Positions 30,601 through 40,144 of a DNA stretch of 50,297 nucleotides are shown here, in pieces. The notes under the pieces are model-generated. The model did not search any database. It saw only the letters and a list, made by a program, of their open reading frames with translations, and was not told the DNA's origin. A program made the position numbers and the translations under genes. Origin of the DNA: DATIGJ01 sp035644155 (GTDB lineage Bacteria; Patescibacteriota; Microgenomatia; Levybacterales; UBA12049); assembly GCA_035644155.1 (NCBI GenBank), contig DASQPC010000081.1:1-50297 (forward strand), in the 5' to 3' direction. Positions within the stretch are counted from its first letter, which is position 1, and the number at the start of each line of letters is the position of its first letter.

Positions 30601-31341
30601 ATGAAAGGTATTATTTTAGCCGGCGGACTCGCCACAAGACTTCGTCCACTAACGCTTGTTACCAACAAACATCTTCTTCCTATTTATAATAAACCGATGA
30701 TTTACTATCCACTTGAAGCGATGAAAAAAGCGGGTATTAAAGAAGTGCTGATCACCAGTTCTCCAACGCACGCAGGTGATTTTGCCAATTTACTGCAAGC
30801 AGGGGAAACGTTTGGATTAAAGCTCTATTATGCCGTACAAAATAATCCAAAAGGAGGTATCTCTGAAGCAATTCTCCTCGCAGATGAATTTGTTAAAAAC
30901 GAAAAACTCATGGTTTTTTTAGGTGATAATATTTTTGGTTACAATCTTTCATCAGCAGTTGAAAACTTTGAAAAAAAAGATAAAGGCGCAATGGTATTTG
31001 GTATTGAGATGCCAACAGATTCCGGTCAATATGGCGTGATTGAAAAAGATGAGTCAGGGAAAGTGCTTTCCATTGAGGAAAAACCTGAACATCCCAAATC
31101 AAATATTGCGCAAACGGGAATATATATGTATGATAATCGAGTCTTTGATTTTATTCGCCAATTATCACCATCTGAAAGGGGAGAGTTAGAGGTGACAGAT
31201 TTGAATAATTTGTATGTCAAAGAGGGAACGATGATGTGTGAGATGATTGATTGGTGGATTGATGCGGGAACGTCCTATGACGAATTACTGCGCGCCAATA
31301 ATTTAGTGGCGGAAAGAGTCAAGAAAGGAGATTTACAATAA
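30601..31341 (+). CDS. rmlA: Glucose-1-phosphate thymidylyltransferase RmlA (short form)
   Basis: Makes dTDP-glucose from dTTP and glucose 1-phosphate. It is 246 residues, the short form without the C-terminal extension of the ~290-residue enterobacterial enzyme. MKGIILAGGLATRLRPLT is the nucleotide-binding signature, PMIYYPLEAM, FLGDNIFG (metal Asp), YGVIEKDESGKVLSIEEKP and WWIDAGTSYDELL follow. The start is fixed by this N terminus. It leads the nucleotide-sugar cluster, two bases before rmlB. Confidence 0.93.
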   Translation: MKGIILAGGLATRLRPLTLVTNKHLLPIYNKPMIYYPLEAMKKAGIKEVLITSSPTHAGDFANLLQAGETFGLKLYYAVQNNPKGGISEAILLADEFVKNEKLMVFLGDNIFGYNLSSAVENFEKKDKGAMVFGIEMPTDSGQYGVIEKDESGKVLSIEEKPEHPKSNIAQTGIYMYDNRVFDFIRQLSPSERGELEVTDLNNLYVKEGTMMCEMIDWWIDAGTSYDELLRANNLVAERVKKGDLQ

Positions 31342-31343
31342 CA

Positions 31344-32402
31344 ATGAAATTACTTGTTTGCGGTGGAGCAGGATTTATCGGTTCTAATTTTATTCTTCAC
31401 ATGTTGGAGACATATCCTGATCTGACTCTTGTTAACTTCGATAAATTAACCTATGCCGGTAACCGTAACAATCTTTCAACGATTGAAAAGGATCCTCGGT
31501 ATAGTTTTGAACAAGGTGATATTACTGATTTAGATTGTTTGAATGAAGTGATGAAAAAGCATGGCATCACGCATGTCATTAATTTTGCAGCAGAGACACA
31601 CGTTGATCGATCTATTCACGGTGGAACAAAAGAGTTTGTTTTAACCAATACATTGGGTGTGCAGATGGTGTTGGATGCAGTCAGATTTAACAATATTGAA
31701 AAATTTGTCAATGTTTCCACTGACGAAGTATATGGATCACTCCAACTTGGTGAAGACAGATTATTTACCGAAAACACGCCAATTTGGCCCAATATGCCAT
31801 ATGCAGCAGCCAAAGCAGGAGGAGATCTCATGTGTAATGCCTATTGGGTAACACACAAAGTGCCGGTTATCGTGACACACTGCTCAAACAATTACGGGCC
31901 ATTCCAATTCCCAGAAAAATTAATTCCATTTTTTGTTTTTAAACTTCTCAAAGGAGAAAAAGTTCCCGTCTATGGAGATGGGCTCAATGTGCGGGATTGG
32001 ATTCATGCGCGTGATCACTCAACAGCACTCGATCTGCTTTTGCACAAAGGCAATGTCGGTGAGGTTTACAATATTGGCGCAGATAATGAACGAAGCAATT
32101 TAGAAGTAACAAAAATGATTTTGCAGATCATGGGTTTTGGTGAGGATCATATTGAATATGTGACTGATAGACCAGGTCATGATAGACGCTATGCAATTGA
32201 CGCAAGCAAAATTATGGCGCTTGGTTGGTCTCCCTCCTATCCAAAAGACAAATTTGAACAAGGTCTTCGTGAAACAGTTGAATGGTACAAAAATAACACT
32301 GCTTGGGTAGAAAATATCTGGAATCGCAAAAAAGATGAGATGAATAAATTCCAAGAAAACCTAGAGCGTTCAACAGAAAAAATGCAGTCCTCAACAGAAT
32401 AA
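31344..32402 (+). CDS. rmlB: dTDP-glucose 4,6-dehydratase RmlB
   Basis: NAD-dependent extended SDR that forms dTDP-4-keto-6-deoxyglucose. It is 352 residues. VCGGAGFIGSNFI is the Rossmann motif, AAETHVDRSI and NVSTDEVYGSL the substrate region, YAAAKAGGDLM the catalytic Tyr-Lys, and HCSNNYGPFQFPEKLIPFF follows. A hydrophilic tail (about 325-352, QENLERSTEKMQSSTE) goes beyond the usual end. Confidence 0.96.
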   Translation: MKLLVCGGAGFIGSNFILHMLETYPDLTLVNFDKLTYAGNRNNLSTIEKDPRYSFEQGDITDLDCLNEVMKKHGITHVINFAAETHVDRSIHGGTKEFVLTNTLGVQMVLDAVRFNNIEKFVNVSTDEVYGSLQLGEDRLFTENTPIWPNMPYAAAKAGGDLMCNAYWVTHKVPVIVTHCSNNYGPFQFPEKLIPFFVFKLLKGEKVPVYGDGLNVRDWIHARDHSTALDLLLHKGNVGEVYNIGADNERSNLEVTKMILQIMGFGEDHIEYVTDRPGHDRRYAIDASKIMALGWSPSYPKDKFEQGLRETVEWYKNNTAWVENIWNRKKDEMNKFQENLERSTEKMQSSTE

Positions 32403-32405
32403 TGT

Positions 32406-32828
32406 ATGGGTAAATCTTTTCAAGTATATACACTCAAAAAAATAGAAACAAAAAATCTTGTCATGAGTCCCGTTGAACTCAACGAGTATATTGATTTTGA
32501 GGTAAAACGAGTTTATTTTATTACCAAACCTACAGAGTCAACGAGTCAACATTGTCATTTTGAAGAAAAAGAATTTTTTATTCTGATCCAGGGAAGTTGT
32601 ACAGCTGTTGTTGATCAAGGAAACGGCAAAGAGGAAATCTTGATGACAGGGTCAACGAGTGGGATCTATGTGCCAAATTTTGTCTGGCATGGATTTAAAG
32701 ATTTTTCAAATGACGCAATTCTTTTGGCTCTTTCATCAACGAACTATCGTGCAGATCGATCAGATTACCTTGAAGACTATGACGAATACCTCAAAATACG
32801 AGATGAGAAATTAAAAAAAGAAGCATGA
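32406..32828 (+). CDS. WxcM/FdtA-like cupin (sugar 3,4-ketoisomerase family)
   Basis: A 140-residue cupin. QHCHFEEKEFFILIQGSCTAVV holds the His pair and the Glu-rich strand, and GIYVPNFVWHGFKDFSNDAILLALSSTNYRADRSDYLEDYDEYL is the FdtA/QdtA/WxcM C-terminal pattern. Known members shift the keto group of dTDP-4-keto-6-deoxyglucose from C4 to C3 before transamination. No aminotransferase and no RmlC epimerase are in this cluster, so it may instead stand where RmlC would. Exact reaction uncertain. Confidence 0.75.
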   Translation: MGKSFQVYTLKKIETKNLVMSPVELNEYIDFEVKRVYFITKPTESTSQHCHFEEKEFFILIQGSCTAVVDQGNGKEEILMTGSTSGIYVPNFVWHGFKDFSNDAILLALSSTNYRADRSDYLEDYDEYLKIRDEKLKKEA

Positions 32829-32855
32829 ATTATGAATCCTTATTCCTGATTCAAG

Positions 32856-33776
32856 ATGAATATTCAATTATCTATTATCATTCTCAATTATAATACCAAA
32901 CAACTTACACTTGAGTCTCTTGAATCGATTGAAAAAAATTACGCCAAAGAAGTAGCAAGTGGATTATATGAAGTAATTGTTGTCGATAATGATTCTCCTG
33001 ATGGATCACCCGAAGCTTTTAAAAAGTACAAAAACGCAACCACAATAAAATCGTTTCATCTTGTTGCTAGTGGCGGCAATATTGGTTTTTCAGCTGGTAA
33101 CAACAAAGGTGTCGCATATGCTAAGGGGAAATATGTTTTATTTCTCAATCCTGATACAATTGTGTATCCTAAAACTTTGAGTTTTCTGATTGATTTTATG
33201 GAGAAGCATCCTGATGTTGGTGCTGCTTCTTGTAAGCTTATCAACAAGGACGGTGCAATTGATTTCAATTGTCATCGGGGTTTTCCAACACCGTGGAATG
33301 CGTTTTGTTATTTTTCTGGTTTGCAACGGATGTTTCCTCAGAGTCAACTTTTTGCGGGATATACTCAGGGTTGGAAAGATCTTGACACCAATCACGAAGT
33401 CGATGCAATTGAGGGGGCATTTATGATGATGCCAAGAACGGTTGGTGAAAAAGTTGGTTGGTGGGATGAAGATTATTTTTTCTATGGTGAAGATTTGCAA
33501 TTTTGTTATGCTATTAAAAAGCTTGGGTTAAAAATTTATTACGTTGGGATAGTAAATATTATGCATATTGGTGGTGCGGCAAGTGGCATCAAGAAAAAAA
33601 CGCAAAATCTGACAACGACTGATATTGCAACAAAACGCAAATTACAAGTTGCGCGTTTTGATTCGATGAAGATTTTTTACAAAAAGAATTATAAAAATGC
33701 CTATCCTGGATGGTTACAATCATTGGTCTTTCAAGCAATTGATATGAAAAAGAAAAAAACATTAGCAGAGTTATAA
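32856..33776 (+). CDS. Family 2 glycosyltransferase (WbbL/rhamnosyltransferase-like)
   Basis: 306 residues. SIIILNYNTKQLTLESLESI, VIVVDNDSPDGSPEAF, ASGGNIGFSAGNNKGVAYAKG and YVLFLNPDTIV are the nucleotide-sugar-binding part; GAFMMMPRTVGEKVGWWDED and FFYGEDLQFCYAIKKLG the acceptor side. This pattern is that of WbbL-like enzymes that transfer rhamnose or related sugars. Its place between the dTDP-sugar genes supports use of the dTDP-6-deoxyhexose they make. Soluble or membrane-associated; no helices seen. Confidence 0.85.
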   Translation: MNIQLSIIILNYNTKQLTLESLESIEKNYAKEVASGLYEVIVVDNDSPDGSPEAFKKYKNATTIKSFHLVASGGNIGFSAGNNKGVAYAKGKYVLFLNPDTIVYPKTLSFLIDFMEKHPDVGAASCKLINKDGAIDFNCHRGFPTPWNAFCYFSGLQRMFPQSQLFAGYTQGWKDLDTNHEVDAIEGAFMMMPRTVGEKVGWWDEDYFFYGEDLQFCYAIKKLGLKIYYVGIVNIMHIGGAASGIKKKTQNLTTTDIATKRKLQVARFDSMKIFYKKNYKNAYPGWLQSLVFQAIDMKKKKTLAEL

Positions 33777-33786
33777 TAAGATTTAT

Positions 33787-34662
33787 ATGGCAGAAAAAAT
33801 AAACATTTTTGGTATAGGTATCTCAGGGCTTGTTGGGTCAAAAATAACAGAAGTTCTTAAAGATAAATATATTTTTGACAATTTGAGTCTTGATACTGGA
33901 GTTGATATTACTGATCCAAAAACACTTGATGTGATTCGAAATGATAAAGAACATCCAATTGTTTTGCATCTTGCAGCGCTTGCTGACGTGGATAAATGCG
34001 AAGAATCCCGTCAGTTGGGTAAGGAAAGTCTGGCCTATAAAATTAATGTTTTGGGAACAGAAAATGTCGTTACCGCATGTCGAGATGCTGGTAAAAAAAT
34101 GATTTATATCTCAACAGATTTTGTCTTTGACGGTGTGAATCCTCCAGTTGGTGGTTATACTGAAGAAGATGGACCGCATCCGCTCAATTGGTATGCAGAG
34201 ACAAAACAGCAAGGTGAAGAAATTGTCAAAAATTCCGGATTGGCATATATTATTGCGCGCATTGCGTATCCCTATCGAAGTACTTTTCCTCTTAAAAAAG
34301 ATTTTGTGAACGCAATTATTGAGAGATTGAAAAATAATCAGCAGGTTTTCGCAGTTACAGATCATATAATGACGCCAACATTGGTTGATGATATTGCGCT
34401 TGCGCTTGATAAGCTTATTGAGACAAAGAGTAGTGGTATTTTTCATGTCGTTGGAAGTGAATCGTTACGTCCTTACGATGCTGTATTAAAAATCGCAGAG
34501 GTGATGGGTTTTGATAAATCTTTGATTAGTCAGACAACACGAGATGAATACTTCAAAAATCGCGCAATAAGACCCTTTAATCTTTCATTAAATAATGCTA
34601 AAATAAAAAAACTTGGTGTGAATATGAAGACTTTTGAAGAAGGACTTAAGACATTCTTATGA
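33787..34662 (+). CDS. rmlD: dTDP-4-dehydrorhamnose reductase-like SDR (RmlD)
   Basis: 291 residues of the RmlD family: IFGIGISGLVGSKI for NADPH, DITDPKTLDVI and VLHLAALADVDKCEE, YISTDFVFDGVNPPVGGYTEED and WYAETKQQGEEIV with the catalytic Tyr and Lys, and IARIAYPYRS. It would reduce a 4-keto (or 3-keto) dTDP-6-deoxyhexose. RmlC is missing, so the product may be rhamnose made with an unusual epimerase, or another deoxysugar. It overlaps the next gene by four bases. Confidence 0.85.
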   Translation: MAEKINIFGIGISGLVGSKITEVLKDKYIFDNLSLDTGVDITDPKTLDVIRNDKEHPIVLHLAALADVDKCEESRQLGKESLAYKINVLGTENVVTACRDAGKKMIYISTDFVFDGVNPPVGGYTEEDGPHPLNWYAETKQQGEEIVKNSGLAYIIARIAYPYRSTFPLKKDFVNAIIERLKNNQQVFAVTDHIMTPTLVDDIALALDKLIETKSSGIFHVVGSESLRPYDAVLKIAEVMGFDKSLISQTTRDEYFKNRAIRPFNLSLNNAKIKKLGVNMKTFEEGLKTFL

Positions 34663-35978
34663 CAATTACATTCGTTGGACATGGTTATGTAGGACTTGTT
34701 ACCGCAACAGTTTTTGCTGATCTTGGCAATAAAGTCTGGGTTGTTGGCCACACGCCGGAAAAAATAAATAATCTCAAAAAAGGGATTCTCCCGATTTATG
34801 AACCAGGTCTTGAAGAGTTGGTCAAACGAAATGTCAAAGCAAAAAGATTGCTTTTTACTCTTGATTACGACCCGGCAATTGCTGAGTCTGATGTTGTCTT
34901 TATTGCAGTTGGAACACCTCCTAAAAAAACTGGGGAAGCAGATCTGTCTGTTGTTTTTCAAGTAGCTGAAGAAGTAGGAAAATATTTAGATGGCTATACT
35001 GTTGTTATCACCAAAAGTACTGTTCCTGTTGGAACCTCTGAAAAAGTAAAAGCGATTATCGAAAAAATAAAACCCAAAAAAGCAGCATTTGATTATGCAT
35101 CCGTTCCTGAATTTCTCCGTGAAGGACAAGCAATTAGTGATACCAGACATCCGGATAGAATTGTGATCGGTACTGATTCCAAAAAAGCAGAAAAAGTCTT
35201 GGTAGAACTGCATAAACCAATCGTCACCGAAGGAACAACACAAGTAAATGTCGTCCTCACAACTATTCCAACAGCAGAAATGATCAAGTACGCGTCAAAT
35301 GCATTTCTTGCGACAAAAATTTCTTTTGCCAACGCTATCGCACAACTCTCAGAGCACGTCAATGCTGATGCAACCAAAGTGCTTGAAGCGGCAGGACTTG
35401 ATAAACGCATCGGGCATTATTTTCTTAACGCTGGTGCTGGGTATGGCGGGAGTTGTTTCCCAAAAGATGTGAAGGCACTGATCGCGATTGCTGATGGATA
35501 TGGGTATGATTTTAAACTTCTCAAGGAAGTGGAAGCGATTAATAAAGAGGCGATTTTGGGAATTGTTAAAAAAACCAAAAAACTTTTGGGAGCAGATCTC
35601 AAAAAGAAAACAGTTGGAATGCTTGGCTTGTCGTTTAAGCCGGATACTGATGATATGCGTGATGCGCCTTCCATTACCATTGCTCGTGAACTCCTTGCAG
35701 CTGGTGCGACGGTGAAAGCATTTGATCCAATTGCACTTGACAATGCGAAACGTATCTTTGCCAAAGATAAAAATATACAATTTGTCAATGATGTCTATGC
35801 CGTTGCGAAAGACGCTGATGTTTTGCTGGTCGTCACAGAATGGCGTGAGTTTATTCAACTTGATTTACGAAAAGTGAAAACGCTTATGCGCAAACCAAAT
35901 CTCGTCGATGGAAGAAATATTTATGAACCAGAAAAAGTTAGGGAACTCGGTTTTACCTACTTGGGTGTTGGAAGATAA
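34659..35978 (+). CDS. ugd: UDP-glucose 6-dehydrogenase
   Basis: Oxidises UDP-glucose to UDP-glucuronate. It is 439 residues. FVGHGYVGLVTATVFADLG is the NAD motif, IAVGTPPKKTGEADLSVV and SVPEFLREGQAI follow, and GYGGSCFPKDVKALI contains the catalytic Cys; GLSFKPDTDDMRDAPSI and the C-terminal nucleotide-binding domain (VTEWREFIQLDLRKVK) complete it. Together with the UXS-like gene at 37999 it gives UDP-xylose. GDP-mannose dehydrogenase is a less likely alternative. Confidence 0.92.
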   Translation: MTITFVGHGYVGLVTATVFADLGNKVWVVGHTPEKINNLKKGILPIYEPGLEELVKRNVKAKRLLFTLDYDPAIAESDVVFIAVGTPPKKTGEADLSVVFQVAEEVGKYLDGYTVVITKSTVPVGTSEKVKAIIEKIKPKKAAFDYASVPEFLREGQAISDTRHPDRIVIGTDSKKAEKVLVELHKPIVTEGTTQVNVVLTTIPTAEMIKYASNAFLATKISFANAIAQLSEHVNADATKVLEAAGLDKRIGHYFLNAGAGYGGSCFPKDVKALIAIADGYGYDFKLLKEVEAINKEAILGIVKKTKKLLGADLKKKTVGMLGLSFKPDTDDMRDAPSITIARELLAAGATVKAFDPIALDNAKRIFAKDKNIQFVNDVYAVAKDADVLLVVTEWREFIQLDLRKVKTLMRKPNLVDGRNIYEPEKVRELGFTYLGVGR

Positions 35979-35990
35979 CTGTCTGTCATC

Positions 35991-36950
35991 ATGAAAAAAA
36001 TTTTAATTACTGGTATTTCTGGTTTTGTTGGCAAATTCCTCGCAGAGCATTTACTGAGCAAAGGTGAATATGAGATTGTTGGAACATATCGTTCAGAGAA
36101 TAGCATCTCACAACTTGATACAATAAAAAATTCCATCAAACTTGAAAAAGCAGATCTGCTTGATCCAGAGGCAGTTGCTCATGTGATTACATCAAACAAA
36201 CCAGATGCGATTTTTCATCTTGCTGCAATGACTTCTCCCAAAGAAAGTTTTGATAATCCCAGCCAAACAATAACTAATAATATTACTTCGCAATTAAATA
36301 TTCTCGAAGTATTACGAACAAATGCTATGAAGCAGGTGCGAACGCTTATTATTGCTTCATCAGAAGTCTATGGCATGATTGATAAATCAGATCTGCCAGT
36401 AGATGAAGAAACCAAACTTCAGCCGATCAGTCCGTATGCTGTTTCTAAAATTGCGCAAGATTATCTGGGATTACAATATTATTTAACGCATAAGTTAGAT
36501 ATTATTCGAGTTAGGCCATTTAATCATGTTGGTCCGGGACAAAGTAATCGATTTATTGTTTCGGATTTTGCCCAGCAAATTGCTGAAATTGAAAAAGGGA
36601 AGAGAGATCCTGTCATGAAAGTCGGCAATCTTGATGCAAAACGTGATTTTACCGATGTGCGGGATATTGTCAAGGCATATGGTTTGCTTCTTGAGAAAGG
36701 CGTTGCGGGTGACGTGTATAATATTGGTTCAGGGAGATCCTACAAAATAAAAGATATTTTATCGATCCTTCTTTCTTTTTCAAAAAAAGAAACAAAGATT
36801 GTAACTGATCCTGCAAAGGTCCGTCCGGTGGATATTGAAGAAATTATTTGTGATTCTTCAAAATTGCATACGCTTACCGGTTGGAAAACAGAGATAACTC
36901 TTGAAAAAACATTGCAAGATGTACTGGATTATTGGCGCGAAATTGTTTAG
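35991..36950 (+). CDS. rmd: GDP-6-deoxy-4-keto-mannose reductase-like SDR (Rmd)
   Basis: 319 residues, extended SDR. ITGISGFVGKFLAEHL binds the dinucleotide, HLAAMTSPKESFDNPSQT, IASSEVYG and PYAVSKIAQDYLGLQYY (Tyr-Lys) form the active site, and IRVRPFNHVGPGQSNRFIVSDFAQQI is typical of Rmd. It lies nine bases before gmd, its usual partner, so the pair should make GDP-D-rhamnose. Other 4-epimerase or reductase roles are possible. Confidence 0.85.
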   Translation: MKKILITGISGFVGKFLAEHLLSKGEYEIVGTYRSENSISQLDTIKNSIKLEKADLLDPEAVAHVITSNKPDAIFHLAAMTSPKESFDNPSQTITNNITSQLNILEVLRTNAMKQVRTLIIASSEVYGMIDKSDLPVDEETKLQPISPYAVSKIAQDYLGLQYYLTHKLDIIRVRPFNHVGPGQSNRFIVSDFAQQIAEIEKGKRDPVMKVGNLDAKRDFTDVRDIVKAYGLLLEKGVAGDVYNIGSGRSYKIKDILSILLSFSKKETKIVTDPAKVRPVDIEEIICDSSKLHTLTGWKTEITLEKTLQDVLDYWREIV

Positions 36951-36959
36951 AATAAGTTT

Positions 36960-37925
36960 ATGAAGAAAGCATTAATTACTGGCATTACCGGACAAGATGG
37001 TTCTTATCTTGCTGAATTTTTACTTAAAAAGGGATACAAAGTGTTTGGTACCGTTCGTCGTTTAAGTACTCCAAATTTAGAAAATATTGGTCATTTGCGG
37101 GATGAAGTTGAATTTCTTTCTGCTGACCTTCTCGATCAAGGATCATTGACTGATGCTATCAAAGAATCCGAGCCAGATGAAGTATATAATTTAGCCGCTC
37201 AATCATTTGTGAAGGCCTCTTGGGATCAGCCTGTTTTGACAGGAGAATTTACCGCACTTGGTGCTACTCGAGTTCTTGAGGCAATCCGTACTGTCAATAA
37301 AGAAATAAAATTTTATCAAGCATCTTCAAGTGAAATGTTTGGCAAAGTGACAGAAACTCCGCAAAAAGAAACGACACGTTTTCATCCTAGAAGCCCATAT
37401 GGTGTCGCAAAAGTTTATGGGCACTATATAACTCTTAATTATCGTGAAAGTTATGATATGTTTGCGTGTTCTGGAATTCTTTTTAACCACGAATCGCCTC
37501 GTCGCGGTATTGAATTTGTCACTCGTAAAATTTCCAATGCCGTCGCGCGAATCTCTCTTGGCAAACAAGAGAAAGTGGAGTTAGGTAATCTTGATGCCAA
37601 ACGCGACTGGGGATTTGCAGGAGATTATGTTGAAGCAATGTGGTTAATGCTGCAACAAGAAAAACCAGATGACTATGTTGTTGCGACAGGAGAGACTCAT
37701 TCGGTACGTGAATTTGTTGAGCTCGCTTTTGCTGCTGCGGGGATTACTGATTGGGAGAAATATGTTGTTTCAGATCATCCCAAACATATTCGTCCTGCAG
37801 AAGTTGATTATTTGATTGGAGATTACCGTAAAGCCAAAGAAGTTCTCGGTTGGACACCTAAAACATCGTTTAAAGAATTAGTCGAGATGATGATCAAGTC
37901 TGATTTAGAAAGAGAAAAGAAATAA
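36960..37925 (+). CDS. gmd: GDP-mannose 4,6-dehydratase
   Basis: Converts GDP-mannose to GDP-4-keto-6-deoxymannose. It is 321 residues, shorter than the ~345-370 of many Gmd proteins. ITGITGQDGSYLAEFLLKKGY, GTVRRLSTPNLENI, YQASSSEMFGK, SPYGVAKVYGHY and GILFNHESPRRGIEFVTRKI are diagnostic. A TAGAAT sequence made from the rmd stop lies six bases before its ATG. Confidence 0.94.
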   Translation: MKKALITGITGQDGSYLAEFLLKKGYKVFGTVRRLSTPNLENIGHLRDEVEFLSADLLDQGSLTDAIKESEPDEVYNLAAQSFVKASWDQPVLTGEFTALGATRVLEAIRTVNKEIKFYQASSSEMFGKVTETPQKETTRFHPRSPYGVAKVYGHYITLNYRESYDMFACSGILFNHESPRRGIEFVTRKISNAVARISLGKQEKVELGNLDAKRDWGFAGDYVEAMWLMLQQEKPDDYVVATGETHSVREFVELAFAAAGITDWEKYVVSDHPKHIRPAEVDYLIGDYRKAKEVLGWTPKTSFKELVEMMIKSDLEREKK

Positions 37926-37960
37926 TTTTTTAGATCCTTATCTTCTCAGAAAACTCATTA

Positions 37961-37989
37961 TTCCAAAAAGTAAGAAAGTTTAGTATGAT
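37961..37989 (+). promoter_or_regulatory. Possible promoter of the UXS-like gene
   Basis: TTCCAA (37961-37966), 17-base spacer, TATGAT (37984-37989) in the 73-base gap after gmd; expected start a few bases before the ATG at 37999. The -35 is weak. Confidence 0.35.
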
Positions 37990-37998
37990 AGGAAACAT

Positions 37999-38961
37999 AT
38001 GCAAAAGGTTATTGTTGCGGGAGGAGCTGGATTTATTGGTTCACATCTTTGTAAGAGATTACTGAGCGAAGGAAATACTGTCTTTTGTCTGGATAATCTC
38101 ATCACCGGAAGCAAGAATAATATCGCAAGCCTCATGGACAATCCCAAATTTACCTTTCTTGAAAATGACGTAACAAAATCATTTGACACTATCCAAGATC
38201 GTTTTCAGGATATCCATTATATTTTCCATCTGGCATCACCTGCGTCCCCAAATCAAAAAAGTGAGAGAAGTTACATCAATTTTCCGATTGAAACGATGCT
38301 TGTTAATTCACTTGGGACCTACAATTTATTATTGCTTGCAAAGCAGAAAGAAGCCAAATTTCTTTTTGCATCGACATCTGAAGTGTATGGCAATCCTGCT
38401 GTTTCTCCTCAGCCAGAAACATACTTTGGTAATGTTAACCCAAATGGTATTCGATCTGTCTATGATGAAGGAAAGCGTTTTGGTGAAGCAATGACCTTTG
38501 CCTTTCACAGAAAACACAACGTTGACACTCGTATTGTGCGTATTTTTAATACATATGGACCATTTATGCAAAAAGATGATGGAAGAGTGGTCTCGACATT
38601 TATCAATCAAGCACTAGAAAATGCCCCGCTGACTATTTTTGGTGATGGAAATCAAACACGCAGTTTTTGTTATGTCGATGATATGGTTGATGGCATAATA
38701 AAAGCATTATTTACGAAAGAAACAACTGGGGAAGTAATCAATCTTGGCAATCCAGACGAGCGAAAAATTTCAGAAATTGCTACAATGGTTAAGAACATGA
38801 TTAATCCGAGTGCGCAAATAGCCTTTGAGCAGTTGCCAGCAGATGATCCTCTCAAAAGAAAACCAAATATCTCCAAAGCACAAAAGCTTCTTGGATGGGA
38901 ACCAAAAATATCATTGGAAGAAGGATTAAAAAAGACGATTGCCTATTTTAGGCACGCATAA
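37999..38961 (+). CDS. uxs: UDP-glucuronate decarboxylase (UDP-xylose synthase)
   Basis: 320-residue extended SDR. VAGGAGFIGSHLCKRLL for NAD, HLASPASPNQKSERSYINFP, FASTSEVYGNPAVSPQPE, YFGNVNPNGIRSVYDEGKRFGEAM (Tyr-Lys) and RIFNTYGPFMQKDDGRVVSTF are the UXS pattern. It would convert the Ugd product to UDP-xylose. The gap in front (73 bases) is larger than elsewhere in the cluster. Confidence 0.92.
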   Translation: MQKVIVAGGAGFIGSHLCKRLLSEGNTVFCLDNLITGSKNNIASLMDNPKFTFLENDVTKSFDTIQDRFQDIHYIFHLASPASPNQKSERSYINFPIETMLVNSLGTYNLLLLAKQKEAKFLFASTSEVYGNPAVSPQPETYFGNVNPNGIRSVYDEGKRFGEAMTFAFHRKHNVDTRIVRIFNTYGPFMQKDDGRVVSTFINQALENAPLTIFGDGNQTRSFCYVDDMVDGIIKALFTKETTGEVINLGNPDERKISEIATMVKNMINPSAQIAFEQLPADDPLKRKPNISKAQKLLGWEPKISLEEGLKKTIAYFRHA

Positions 38962-38964
38962 TTT

Positions 38965-40131
38965 ATGAAAATTGTTATTATTCTGCCGACGTATAACGAA
39001 AAAACAAATGTTGGGAAAATGATTCCTCTTTTGGAAGACGAAGTGTTACCAAAAATAAAAAATCACGACATGGAGCTTTTGGTTGTGGATGATAACTCCC
39101 CTGATGGAACCAGCGATGTTGTCAAAAAATTTATGGAAAAATGGAAAAATATCAAATTGCTAACTGGTGAAAAAAATGGTTTGGGAGCAGCCTATGTCCG
39201 AGGGATGCACTATGCGATGGACGTCCTGAAAGCAGATGCCGTGATGGAATTTGATGCTGATTTCCAACATGATCCTCATGATATCCCACGTTTGATTTCT
39301 GCAATGGACGAGGGAGCGGATTATGTTATTGGTAGTAGATATATTCAGGGTGGTGCTATTCCAAAAGAATGGGGATTTGACCGGAAAGTTAAAAGTAGGC
39401 TTGGCGGCATTTTTGCGCAGTGTGTTTTTCTTATGTTTACTATTCATGATATGACCTCAGGATTTAAATTAACAAAAACTGCTTTTCTTAAAAAAGTCGA
39501 TTTGGATCATTTATATTCTTACAATTTTGCATATAAATTACATATTCTTCATGATGTTATTAAGCTTGGAACAAAAGTGAAAGAGGTGCCAATTATATTT
39601 TATGAACGGACAAAAGGAAAAAGTAAAATAGACACCAATGATATGACAGAATCACTTTCTGTAGTTTTGCGGCTAGGAGTAGATGATTACAAACGCTTTA
39701 TCAAATTTCTTTTTGTTGGAGGAACAGGTTTTATTTTTCAGTATATTGTTACCTACATTTCAATTTTGCTTGGTGCTGAGCAATTTGTCGCAGCGATGAT
39801 TGGCGGAGAAGTAGCAATTCTTTCAAACTTCTTTTTTAATAATGTCTGGACATTTCGTGATACGCAAAAACTTAAAATACACGGTAATCTTTTCTCCCGT
39901 CTTTTGAAATTTAATCTTGCTTCTCTTGCGGCAATTGGCATTCAAGGAGTGGCAGTTTATGTAGCTGTTGCAACATTAGGCGAGACACTCACTCTTTTTG
40001 GTTATGTCATTCATACATCTCTTGTGATTCTTTTTCCAACAATTATCCTTTTGGTCATTCCTCTCAATTATTTTATCTATAATAAGGTTATCTGGAAGAC
40101 GCATTATTTGAAAGAGAAAAAGACAGAATAG
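38965..40131 (+). CDS. Polyprenol-phosphate mannosyltransferase (DPM1-like GT2) fused to a GtrA domain
   Basis: 388 residues. Residues about 1-235 are a dolichol-phosphate mannose synthase-like GT2: ILPTYNEKTNVGKMIP, VVDDNSPDGTSDVV, EFDADFQHDPHDIPRL, GSRYIQGG and MTSGFKLTKTAFLKKV. Residues about 245-385 are a GtrA-like domain of four membrane helices (FLFVGGTGFIFQYIVTYI, LSNFFFNNVWTFRD). It likely loads a sugar on a lipid carrier at the inner face; the PMT-like protein at 41919 could use that lipid-linked sugar outside. Confidence 0.9.
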   Translation: MKIVIILPTYNEKTNVGKMIPLLEDEVLPKIKNHDMELLVVDDNSPDGTSDVVKKFMEKWKNIKLLTGEKNGLGAAYVRGMHYAMDVLKADAVMEFDADFQHDPHDIPRLISAMDEGADYVIGSRYIQGGAIPKEWGFDRKVKSRLGGIFAQCVFLMFTIHDMTSGFKLTKTAFLKKVDLDHLYSYNFAYKLHILHDVIKLGTKVKEVPIIFYERTKGKSKIDTNDMTESLSVVLRLGVDDYKRFIKFLFVGGTGFIFQYIVTYISILLGAEQFVAAMIGGEVAILSNFFFNNVWTFRDTQKLKIHGNLFSRLLKFNLASLAAIGIQGVAVYVAVATLGETLTLFGYVIHTSLVILFPTIILLVIPLNYFIYNKVIWKTHYLKEKKTE

Positions 40132-40144
40132 CCGGATCACCGAT

